This document shows, piece after piece, positions 7,137-13,880 of a DNA stretch of 21,753 nt. Source of the DNA: DASRJX01 sp035649235 (GTDB taxonomy: Bacteria; Acidobacteriota; Polarisedimenticolia; Gp22-AA2); the NCBI GenBank assembly GCA_035649235.1, contig DASRJX010000227.1, positions 1 through 21,753 on the forward strand, given 5' to 3'. The position numbers were made by a program, and so were the translations under genes. Within the stretch, counting starts at the first letter, position 1; each line of letters begins with the position of its first letter. Below the pieces are notes generated by a model. It did not search any database. It had not been told where the DNA came from and saw only the letters and a program-made list of their open reading frames with translations.

Positions 7137-8037
7137 ACAGCGGGCGCGCCTTCTGCTCGTCGTAGATGAGCGCGATGTAGAACGCCAACACTCCGAGGCT
7201 GGTCAGGATGAGCCCTCCGAGGATCAGCTCGACCAGGATCACGGTGGTGAACCCGCTCACCGCCCGTCCGGTCACGTAGTTGTAGAGCGTCTGGATCGCC
7301 AGGAGGGCGCCCAGCAACACCATGACGAGCCCTCCCGCCGCGACGATGCGCAGCGGCAGCGACGTGAATGCCAGGAGGCTCCGCACCGAGTAGCGGATCA
7401 GGTCGAGGAGCGACCACTTGCTCGAGCCGGCCGCGCGCGGCAGGGGCTCCAGCCGGACCTGGCTCACCCGGAAGCCGACCCACGCGACGAGACCGCGGAA
7501 GAAGCGGTTGCGCTCGCGGCATCGCAGGAGAGCCTCGACCACCTGCCGATCGAGCAGTTTGTAGTCCGTGGAGCCCTGGAAGCTCCGTCCCACGGAGCGG
7601 CCCATGAGGGCGTAGAAGAGGCGCGCCAGGAGCCGGTGCGGGAGGCCCTCCCCGCCGCGCCTCTGGCGCACGCCCTCGACCACCTCCGATCCTTCCTCCC
7701 ACAACCGCACCATCTCCGGGATGAGGGCCGGCGGGTGCTGCAGGTCCGCGTCCATCAGGATGACCGCCCGGCCGCGGGCGACCTCGAGGCCGGCGGAGAG
7801 CGCCGCTTCCTTCCCGAAATGGCGCGCCAGGTGCACGGGGATGACCCTGGCGTCGGCGCGCGCCGCCTGGTCGACGAGACGGCCGGTGAGGTCGGTGGAG
7901 CCGTCGTCGACGCACAGGATCTCGAACGATCGCCGCACCCCCTCGAGGGCGCTGCGGATCGCGGGAAGGCTCTCGGGCAGGGCCGCGTCTTCGTTGTACA
8001 GAGGCAGCACCACCGAAAGGTCCGGAGCCTGCGACAC
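7069..8037 (-). CDS. GT2 polyprenol-phosphate glycosyltransferase, GtrB/DPM-like, two C-terminal membrane helices
   Basis: A 322-residue protein with a GT-A fold followed by two membrane helices (about 229-252 and 264-292). Visible motifs are VVLPLYNE (9-16), VDDGSTD (43-49), the metal-binding MDADLQHPP (95-103), RERNRFFRGLVAW (174-186) and SSKWS (205-209). These are typical of enzymes that move a sugar from a nucleotide donor to undecaprenyl or dolichyl phosphate on the cytoplasmic face, supplying later periplasmic glycosylation. The sugar cannot be read from sequence. The start is GTG at 8037 with AGGGGGG about five bases upstream. It follows the M16 peptidase gene by 25 bases and is probably cotranscribed. 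The last 20 codons overlap the moaC tail on the other strand. The GT39-like protein at 12291 is a possible consumer of the lipid-linked sugar, but that is inference. Confidence 0.9.
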   Translation of the reverse strand: MSQAPDLSVVLPLYNEDAALPESLPAIRSALEGVRRSFEILCVDDGSTDLTGRLVDQAARADARVIPVHLARHFGKEAALSAGLEVARGRAVILMDADLQHPPALIPEMVRLWEEGSEVVEGVRQRRGGEGLPHRLLARLFYALMGRSVGRSFQGSTDYKLLDRQVVEALLRCRERNRFFRGLVAWVGFRVSQVRLEPLPRAAGSSKWSLLDLIRYSVRSLLAFTSLPLRIVAAGGLVMVLLGALLAIQTLYNYVTGRAVSGFTTVILVELILGGLILTSLGVLAFYIALIYDEQKARPLFIVRRERSGADDEPPAPPAPRP

Positions 8038-8062
8038 CGTCCCCCCTGGCCCGCGGAGGCGA

Positions 8063-10801
8063 CTACTGCTGCGGCGGGCCGACCACCACGCTGATCCAGG
8101 ATGCGGGCTTGAAGTACTGCTCCGCCAGCGCCTTGAGGCGCTCGCTCGAGAGCGGCGCCGGCGTGAACTCGTCGCGCCAGGAGCCGGCCCCTAGCCCCGC
8201 GGCCTCGCGGTAGGCGAGCGTGCTCGCGAGCGGCAGCGCGCGCTGCGCCGCGATCGCCGAGCTCCCGGCGATCATGCGCGCGGCGTCCCGCCGATCCTCC
8301 TCGCGGAGATCCTCGGTCGCCAGCCGGCGCATGACCCGCTGTAGCTCGAACAGGGCGTCGTCGCGTCGGCCGTGGGAGGCGACCACCTCGAACGCCAGCG
8401 AGCCGCCGCGGCGCAGACCTTCGGGGAACGTCACCACCGAAAAGGCGGCCCGGCGGGCGAAGACCAGCTCTTCGAAGGTGAGCAGGGTGACCACACCCCC
8501 GACCTGGCGGAGCCCGGGAAAGTCCTGGTCGAGCAGCGGGGACGCCGGCACGCCGGCCACCACGTGGCTTTGGGCCGAGCTCGACAGGCGCGTGAACTGA
8601 CCCGCCCTCGATCCCGAGGTGGCGGACGCCGGAGCCGATGGTGCCGACGCATCCTTCGGGCTCGGCGTCGCGGTAGAGGGCGCGGCCCAGCCGCCGAGGA
8701 TCCGCTCCACCTCCCGCGCCAGGGGCTTGGCCTCCACGTCGCCTACGATCGCCAGAACGACGCGGTCGGGCCGCAACGCGCGGGTCCCGAACTCCTTCAC
8801 GTCCCCTTCCGTGACCGCCGCGAGTCCGGCGGTCGTCCCTTCGGATCGAGCCGCGTAGGCGTCGCCCGCGTAGACCTTCTCGCGGAACAAATCGATGCCG
8901 ATGGTGTCGGCATCCCGTTCTCCCCGCTGCAGGGAGGCCAGGCAGGACCGCCGCACCGTCTCCAGCGTGGGAGCGGTACCAGGCAGCGGCTGCTGTAGCG
9001 ACCAGGCGAGCGCCGCAAGGCCCGGGGTCAAGTCCGAAGCCGGGCCGCCGAACCTGATCTCGAGAGCGTCGCGCGTCGCCATAGCCTCCGGGATGAAGAG
9101 CATCGAGCGCGGGGCGGCGGACTTCGTCTCCTGAGCCCGCGCGGCGGCCCGCGTCGCGATCAGTCGGAGGGCCATGCTGGCCAGCCCCGCGCGGCCTTCC
9201 GGGTCGTCCCCCGAGCCGACCTCGATGTGGAGCGACGCGGCGGCCACAGGCTGCCGGTGATCCTCGAGCACCAGGAGGGTAAGGCCGTTGCCGAGCACGG
9301 TCCTGGACACCTGGGCGGGGATCGCGGCGCCCTTCGGATTGCCCCAGGCGGAGGGCGTGGCGCGCGCAGCCTCGGAGGGAGGGAACGCGACGGCGGTGAG
9401 TCCTGGCGCTGTGCCTTCCCCGGCTTCTCCGAGGGTGTCGAACACCGCGTGGAACGCCGTCTTGCCGGCGTCCGGGATGGGAGGAGTCGCCTTGGGCACC
9501 AGGACGACGAGGCGCAGGTTCTCGGCCACGAGATACGTCCGCGCCACGCGCGCGACGTCGGCCGCGGTGACGCGTCCGAGAGCCAGGGGCCGATCCCAGT
9601 AGTATCGCAAGCCTCCGAACAGGGTCGCTTCCCCCAGCCCCTCCGCGCGCTCGGTCATCGGCGCCTCGCGGAGACGCTCCTCCAGCAGGAGACGGGCGAT
9701 CTGGCCGGTCACCACGGCCTCATCGGGACCGTTCCGCTTGAGCGCGACGATCGGCTTGAGCGCCGCAGCGGCGGCCTGATAGGAGAGGTCGGCCGTGAAC
9801 GGAGTGAGCGCGATGTAGAGCAGCCCGGCGTCCTCCAGGAGGTGGTAGGAGACCTGCGAGAGCGCGCCGGCCTTCTCCTGCGTTAGAGAGGCGGCAATCG
9901 GCGAGCCGGGATCGGCCAGAGAGGCGGCCAGCACCTCGAACGCCGCCCGGTCAGGGTGGCGGTAGCCGGGACCGACGAAAGTCAGCGTGGTCCAGTTCTC
10001 GTCGAAGTCGAGGCGCTTCTCGACGTCGGTGTGGCCGGCGAACTTCGCCGGCGGCCCCGGCCGGCCGGGCAGCGTCGCGCTCTTGGGGACGGCTCCGAAG
10101 GCGGCCTCGATTCGCGCCGTGGCGATCTTGGGATCGAAGTCGCCGGCCAGGGCGAGAGCCATGTTGTTGGGCACGTAGAGGTTCTGATAGAAGGCCCGCG
10201 CCGGCTCCGATCGCAGGCTCCCCAGCGTCTGGAAACTGCCTAGCATCGGCACATGGTAGGGGTGTCCGCTGTAGGCGGCGCGCATCGCTTCGAGGAACGC
10301 GACGGACGCCGGACGATCGTAGTAGGTCCGGATCTCCTGATACAGCGTCCCCCTCTCGAGATCGACCTCCCCGTCCTTGAGCGAGGCGTGGAACGCCATG
10401 TCGGCGGCTGCTCCGAGCATCTCGTCGAGCACCGAGGGGAGCCCCGTGAGGGTGATGGAGGTGCGGTCGTAGTTGGCGCGCACGCCGACGCTGCCGCCCC
10501 AGCGGTGCGCCCGGCGCGTGTACTCGTGCGGGCCGACCCGCTCGGTGCCGCGCTGGATCAGGTGCTCGAGGAAATGAGCGTAGCCCGCCGAGGCCTCGCT
10601 CTCGTCCTTGCTCCCCGCCCCGACCCAGAGGCTGACCGAGACCACGGGCAGCGTGTGATCCTCCAGCAGCGTGACGCGCAGGCCGTTCGGGAGCGTCCGG
10701 GAGTCCGGTACTCCGGGCGCCGCGGAGACGGCGCCCCAGGCGGTCAGGATCGCCGCGGCGAGGATCGGGGCGGCGGCCCGCCGTCTGGCGTGAACAGGCA
10801 T
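8063..10801 (-). CDS. Exported M16-family zinc metallopeptidase, active and inactive halves in one chain
   Basis: A 912-residue protein with an N-terminal signal peptide (basic start, hydrophobic core about 10-27, AWGAVSA before likely cleavage). The first M16 domain pair carries the inverted zinc motif HFLEH (H76, E79, H80) and the third ligand E156 in YQEIR, at the normal spacing of about 75. The second half starts again at VLGNGLTLLVLEDH but has no HxxEH and looks like the non-catalytic M16 partner. A low-complexity Ser/Ala/Pro linker, ATPSPKDASAPSAPASATS, sits inside the second half. Bacterial M16 enzymes are often two adjacent genes; here both halves are one polypeptide, as in pitrilysin-type proteins. 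It probably degrades peptides in the periplasm. The start is ATG at 10801 after GAGAGAGAG, and a near-consensus promoter lies 31-59 bases upstream. The glycosyltransferase gene follows. Confidence 0.93.
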   Translation of the reverse strand: MPVHARRRAAAPILAAAILTAWGAVSAAPGVPDSRTLPNGLRVTLLEDHTLPVVSVSLWVGAGSKDESEASAGYAHFLEHLIQRGTERVGPHEYTRRAHRWGGSVGVRANYDRTSITLTGLPSVLDEMLGAAADMAFHASLKDGEVDLERGTLYQEIRTYYDRPASVAFLEAMRAAYSGHPYHVPMLGSFQTLGSLRSEPARAFYQNLYVPNNMALALAGDFDPKIATARIEAAFGAVPKSATLPGRPGPPAKFAGHTDVEKRLDFDENWTTLTFVGPGYRHPDRAAFEVLAASLADPGSPIAASLTQEKAGALSQVSYHLLEDAGLLYIALTPFTADLSYQAAAAALKPIVALKRNGPDEAVVTGQIARLLLEERLREAPMTERAEGLGEATLFGGLRYYWDRPLALGRVTAADVARVARTYLVAENLRLVVLVPKATPPIPDAGKTAFHAVFDTLGEAGEGTAPGLTAVAFPPSEAARATPSAWGNPKGAAIPAQVSRTVLGNGLTLLVLEDHRQPVAAASLHIEVGSGDDPEGRAGLASMALRLIATRAAARAQETKSAAPRSMLFIPEAMATRDALEIRFGGPASDLTPGLAALAWSLQQPLPGTAPTLETVRRSCLASLQRGERDADTIGIDLFREKVYAGDAYAARSEGTTAGLAAVTEGDVKEFGTRALRPDRVVLAIVGDVEAKPLAREVERILGGWAAPSTATPSPKDASAPSAPASATSGSRAGQFTRLSSSAQSHVVAGVPASPLLDQDFPGLRQVGGVVTLLTFEELVFARRAAFSVVTFPEGLRRGGSLAFEVVASHGRRDDALFELQRVMRRLATEDLREEDRRDAARMIAGSSAIAAQRALPLASTLAYREAAGLGAGSWRDEFTPAPLSSERLKALAEQYFKPASWISVVVGPPQQ

Positions 10802-10831
10802 CTCTCTCTCGGCTCCCGGCGAAAGGCGGGC

Positions 10832-10860
10832 ATTATAGCGGGGGGTGCCGGTCCTTTCAA
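10832..10860 (-). promoter_or_regulatory. Near-consensus sigma-70 promoter for the M16 peptidase gene
   Basis: On the minus strand TTGAAA (10860-10855, five of six) is followed after exactly 17 bases by TATAAT (10837-10832, six of six). Transcription would start near 10825, leaving a leader of about 24 bases before the ATG at 10801. Directly upstream of the -35, TCCGAC and GTCGGA (10861-10877) form an inverted repeat with a 5-base loop, a possible regulator site. Confidence 0.75.
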
Positions 10861-10951
10861 TCCGACCGACCGTCGGACTCTTGACGCGCGGCCGTTCGTC
10901 CAGAGCCTTTGACCATCAAGGCTTTCGGGGCGATCGGCGCGAAGATCCCGC

Positions 10952-10980
10952 TTGCGGAGCGGAGGGTGTCGCCGTATATG
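10952..10980 (+). promoter_or_regulatory. Weak candidate promoter for the secreted-protein gene at 11099
   Basis: TTGCGG (10952-10957) and TATATG (10975-10980) are spaced by 17 bases. They match consensus at three and four positions. The predicted start near 10987 falls at the first base of the foldable leader described next, which supports the assignment. On strength alone it would be doubtful. Confidence 0.35.
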
Positions 10981-10986
10981 GAGTGC

Positions 10987-11098
10987 ACACCGCGCCACGG
11001 CTCCTGGAACAGGCCGCTCGGGACGGCCTGCAGCCCGCGGTGGGGGGACGCGGCCACGCGTCCTCCCGGGCAGGGAGCCCGGCGCACGGGAGGAGTTC
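10987..11098 (+). promoter_or_regulatory. Candidate structured 5' leader with a mutually exclusive anti-Shine-Dalgarno element
   Basis: The leader can fold into a nested stem. CACCGCG (10988-10994) pairs with CGCGGTG (11036-11042), GGCT (10999-11002) with AGCC (11032-11035), and CAGGCCG (11010-11016) with CGGCCTG (11024-11030) around a 7-base loop. The three 3' arms are nearly contiguous, with bulges on the 5' side. Next comes an 11-pair hairpin, 11042-11052 with 11057-11067, loop GCCA, containing one G-U pair. Its 3' arm contains TCCTCCC (11061-11067), which is exactly complementary to the Shine-Dalgarno segment GGGAGGA (11088-11094). A third hairpin, CCGGGC (11066-11071) with GCCCGG (11077-11082), competes for two bases. 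This resembles a riboswitch or thermosensor expression platform. I recognise no known riboswitch class. High GC makes some pairing likely by chance. Confidence 0.35.
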
Positions 11099-11563
11099 AT
11101 GAAAGGTTTCGTCGTCCTAGCGGTCTGCTTCTGGCCGGCCGCGGCACTCGCTCAACAGACCTACACCAACGCGGACCTCGCCAAGTTCCAGGTTCCTGGA
11201 GCCTACACGAACGAGGATCTGAAGCGGCTCGCGCCTCTGCCGATGCAGAAGAAGGCGGCGGCCCAGGTCCCACCCTACGAGGCGCCGCAGGTTCCAACCG
11301 CGGCCTTCCAGGCGCACTTCGACAACGTCCGCTCCGAGCGCGACCTGCTGCTCGCCGAGATCCAGTACGAGAAGGACCGAGTCGACTTCTCTGAATCGGC
11401 CTTCGCGGGCGACACGCGCTCGTTCGACGTCCGGCTCGGCTACCGCTCGGCGGCGGCCGTCTGGATCCGGGATCTCGAGCGACGCGTGGCGATCTACGAC
11501 GCCGAGCTCGAAGCGATCTCCGAGCGGGCCCGCAAGGCTGGGGCCGATCTCGACCACCGCTGA
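11099..11563 (+). CDS. Small secreted protein with tandem YTNxDL motifs, function unknown
   Basis: A 154-residue protein. The ATG at 11099 has the strongest Shine-Dalgarno site in the window, GGGAGGAG, four bases... upstream at 11088-11095. A signal peptide is clear, with a hydrophobic core at about 4-16 and probable cleavage after AALA (residues 15-18). The mature N-terminus has a repeated unit: TYTNADLAKF (21-30) and AYTNEDLKRL (35-44). A proline-rich segment (about 55-68) follows, then two helical stretches of coiled-coil type (about 74-98 and 122-147). There are no cysteines in the mature part and no catalytic motif. It is probably periplasmic or envelope-associated. Its neighbours do not suggest a role. 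The long structured leader suggests regulated translation. It converges with the response-regulator gene, with two hairpins in between. Confidence 0.8.
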   Translation: MKGFVVLAVCFWPAAALAQQTYTNADLAKFQVPGAYTNEDLKRLAPLPMQKKAAAQVPPYEAPQVPTAAFQAHFDNVRSERDLLLAEIQYEKDRVDFSESAFAGDTRSFDVRLGYRSAAAVWIRDLERRVAIYDAELEAISERARKAGADLDHR

Positions 11564-11620
11564 GGCCCGCCTCGGGGCCTGCGACCGGGGAACTGCACTA
11601 CCGCGACCAGCCACAGCGCA

Positions 11621-11643
11621 AGCGTCCAGTGGACGTGGACGCT
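11621..11643 (+). terminator. First hairpin between convergent genes (8-base-pair stem)
   Basis: AGCGTCCA (11621-11628) and TGGACGCT (11636-11643) form a perfect stem around a 7-base loop, 58 bases after the stop of the secreted-protein gene. There is no T-run after it, so it is not a classical intrinsic terminator. It could slow polymerase or protect the 3' end of the message. Confidence 0.4.
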
Positions 11644-11659
11644 CCCTCCTCAACGGGAA

Positions 11660-11697
11660 GAGCGCCACGGACGGAGGCGACACCGTCCGTGGCGCTC
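11660..11697. terminator. Strong hairpin between convergent genes (15-base-pair perfect stem)
   Basis: GAGCGCCACGGACGG (11660-11674) and CCGTCCGTGGCGCTC (11683-11697) pair perfectly around the 8-base loop AGGCGACA. The element lies between the 3' ends of the secreted-protein gene (ends 11563) and the response-regulator gene (ends 11739), so it can act on transcripts from both strands. No T-run follows on either strand. It is best read as a bidirectional, non-canonical terminator or 3'-end stabiliser. Confidence 0.5.
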
Positions 11698-11738
11698 GAA
11701 CGCGCTCCGATGACGATGGCTTGAGGGCGTCGAGGGCG

Positions 11739-12122
11739 TCAGGCGGTGCTGCGCCCGCCGGCGATCCGATCGACGGCCTCGATGAGGGCCCGGAGCTGGA
11801 ACGGCTTGCTCAGGAACCCGGCGCCGATCGATCCCAGGTGGTCGATGGTGCTCTGGCCGAACAGGATCCCGGAGATGAACAGGATGCGGTTCCCCAGCCC
11901 GGGACGGATGCGGCGGATCTCCTGCGACAGGATGAACCCGTTCATATCGGGAAGCAGAAGGTCCAGGATGACCATGCTGTATTCGCTCGAGCGAAGCTTC
12001 TCCATAGCCTCGTGGCTGGTCGCCGCGGTGTCGATGGCGTAGCCACAGGTTTCGAGCGTCGTCCGGACGAGGTCGAGGACGCTCACCTCGTCGTCAACCA
12101 GTAGGATCCGAATGGGGGGCAT
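11739..12122 (-). CDS. Stand-alone response-regulator receiver domain
   Basis: A 127-residue single receiver domain with no output domain. The acidic pair D10-D11 in LLVDDE, the phosphorylation site D54 in VILDLLLPDMNG, S84 in FISG and K106 in LSKPF are all present, so it should be phosphorylated by a histidine kinase and active in signalling through protein contact (CheY/Spo0F type). The sequence reads like the receiver domains found at the ends of hybrid kinases. No kinase gene is nearby, so its partner is elsewhere. The start is ATG at 12122 with GGAG five bases upstream. A possible promoter lies about 35-60 bases further upstream. It is divergent from the GT39-like gene. Confidence 0.93.
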   Translation of the reverse strand: MPPIRILLVDDEVSVLDLVRTTLETCGYAIDTAATSHEAMEKLRSSEYSMVILDLLLPDMNGFILSQEIRRIRPGLGNRILFISGILFGQSTIDHLGSIGAGFLSKPFQLRALIEAVDRIAGGRSTA

Positions 12123-12155
12123 CGATCTCCGGTCCGGCCCTGCCGGCTCAACCTG

Positions 12156-12183
12156 AATATAGAGACCGGTCCACCGGACGCAA
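12156..12183 (-). promoter_or_regulatory. Possible promoter of the response-regulator gene
   Basis: On the minus strand TATATT (12161-12156, five of six) has TTGCGT (12183-12178, three of six) 16 bases upstream. The start would be near 12149, with a leader of about 27 bases. A short inverted repeat, CCGGT and ACCGG, lies in the spacer. The -10 is good and the -35 weak. Confidence 0.4.
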
Positions 12184-12290
12184 GGGAGACGCGGGCGGAC
12201 GAAAAAGCGTCAAAGACTTGGCACAGGAGCAGCCGCCATGCACCACCGGCCACGGTCGTAGCCCGCCACCTCGCATAGAATCCCGGAACC

Positions 12291-13850
12291 ATGAGCGTCG
12301 GCAGCCGGCCGAGAGCGTCGCTTCTCATTCTGGCGGCTGTTCTGCTCGTTGCGGCCGTGCTGCGCTTCGCTGCGCTGTCGAGCCTCCCGCCAGCGCACTA
12401 CCGGGACGTCGCCGCCACGGCGCTCGACGCCCTGCGGGCCGCCTCGGGCCATCCGCGGCTGCACTACGTCTACGACGAGGGCCTGTTCGCCAACCTGATG
12501 GGGCTGGTGTTCCTGATCGCGGGCGTGAGCGATGCCAGCGTCAGGTTCCTCGGCGCGCTCTGCGGCGTCCTCACCTGCGCCGGGGTCTTGTTCCTCGGCC
12601 GGTCACTCGGTGCCGGACGGGCGGGGCTGTACGGCGCCTTCCTTCTCGGCGTCTCCCTCTGGCACGTGGTCCTGAGCCGGAGCGGATTCCGCGCCGTTCT
12701 GCTGCCCCTGCTGCTGTCGTTCGCCGTCGGGGGACTGGTGGACGGACTGCGCCGCGCCGCAAAAGGACGCCTCGCGATCGCGGGGCTCCTGTTCGGGCTG
12801 TGCGCCCACACCTATCCCTCCTCGCGGGTGGTGCCTCTGTTGATGGCGATCGTGCTGGTCGCCGAGCTCGGATTCGATCCCGGACGCTGGCGGCGCGCCG
12901 TCCCGGGCCTCCTGATCGCGGTCGTACTGGCGGCCCTCGTGGCGGGGCCGATGCTCGTGCATTACGTCCACCACCCGGAGGACTTCAACAACCCGCAGCG
13001 CATTGTCTCGATCTTCAGCCAGCGGCTCCCCACAGGCTCCGCGGGGCCCTATCTGAGGTCGAACCTGCTGTCCACGCTCCTCATGTTCCACCTGAAAGGG
13101 GACGCAAACTGGCGGCACAACCTGCCGGGCGCGCCGCTCCTCGACCCGCTGACCGGCGTGCTGTTCCTGGTCGGGCTCGGGGCGGCCGTCCTGATGCTGC
13201 GCGGCGGCTTCGAGCGTCTGGTGAGCCGGCCGCGCGCTTCGGCCGTGGTCCTGCTTGCGTGGGTGGCGGTCCTCCTGCTGCCCAACCTGCTCTCCGTCGA
13301 GGGCGTGCCCCACGGGCTCAGGAGCTGCGGAGTGCTCCCGGCGGTCATGCTGCTGTCGGGGTTCGGCGTGGCGATCGCGGAGGAGCTGCTGGCGCCGCGC
13401 ATCGGACGACGCCGGCTCCTCGTCACCGGCCTTCTGGTCGCCTCCCTCATGGCGACATGGACGGGCTACCGTTATTTCGTCGTCTGGGGCCGGGACCCGC
13501 GCGTCGTGGAGGAGCACGATGGCGCCTACCGCGCGGCCGCCCGCGCGCTTTTGGCCGAGCCGCAGGGAGTGGCACGCTACCTGATCGCCAACGGGCGGGG
13601 ATTCGAGGTCTACGGCTGGCCCGCCGAAGTGCAGCCGTACCTGTTCGAGATGCGCTCGAGCCCTCCCGTCCTTGTCGGTCCGAAAGACGCCGGACGCCTG
13701 ATCCTCGAGGGCCGTCCCGCCCTGGTGGGGCTCATCCGCAAGGACGAGGGAGTGCTCGGTCTGCTCCAGGAGCTGAATCCCGGCGCACCGATCCGGCCGG
13801 TCACGGCACCCGGTCTATCCGGCGAGAGCCCTGTCTACCGGATCAACTGA
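12291..13850 (+). CDS. Polytopic membrane glycosyltransferase, GT39/ArnT-like
   Basis: A 519-residue protein with many hydrophobic helices through about residue 395 and a soluble C-terminal region of about 120 residues. After the first helix (about 11-30) comes a periplasmic loop with acidic residues in HYRDVAATALDA (36-47) and YVYDEGLFANL (59-69). This is the pattern of the catalytic first loop in protein-mannosyltransferase/ArnT-type (GT-C) enzymes. SLWHVVLSRSGFRAVLLPL (122-140) is also typical of that group. Such enzymes use a polyprenyl-phosphate sugar and act on the periplasmic face; donor and acceptor cannot be read here. A GtrB-like enzyme that could make the donor is encoded at 7069-8037. 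The start is ATG at 12291 with a weak GGAA; a -10-like TAGAAT (12276-12281) lies so close that the leader would be only a few bases. The 3' end lies 30 bases from the convergent nuclease gene. Confidence 0.85.
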   Translation: MSVGSRPRASLLILAAVLLVAAVLRFAALSSLPPAHYRDVAATALDALRAASGHPRLHYVYDEGLFANLMGLVFLIAGVSDASVRFLGALCGVLTCAGVLFLGRSLGAGRAGLYGAFLLGVSLWHVVLSRSGFRAVLLPLLLSFAVGGLVDGLRRAAKGRLAIAGLLFGLCAHTYPSSRVVPLLMAIVLVAELGFDPGRWRRAVPGLLIAVVLAALVAGPMLVHYVHHPEDFNNPQRIVSIFSQRLPTGSAGPYLRSNLLSTLLMFHLKGDANWRHNLPGAPLLDPLTGVLFLVGLGAAVLMLRGGFERLVSRPRASAVVLLAWVAVLLLPNLLSVEGVPHGLRSCGVLPAVMLLSGFGVAIAEELLAPRIGRRRLLVTGLLVASLMATWTGYRYFVVWGRDPRVVEEHDGAYRAAARALLAEPQGVARYLIANGRGFEVYGWPAEVQPYLFEMRSSPPVLVGPKDAGRLILEGRPALVGLIRKDEGVLGLLQELNPGAPIRPVTAPGLSGESPVYRIN

Positions 13851-13880
13851 GGTGGGTGCGGAGGGGTCCGGCTCTCCGGT

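Noticed and set aside
10881..10914. TTGACG (10881) and TTGACC (10909) as -35 elements on the plus strand
   Set aside because: No acceptable -10 lies 16-18 bases downstream of either.
10987..11098. Cobalamin riboswitch, 6S RNA or SRP RNA in the structured leader
   Set aside because: I looked for the B12 box and GCCACTG segment, the SRP core and the 6S open bubble and did not find convincing matches; it stays an unclassified leader.
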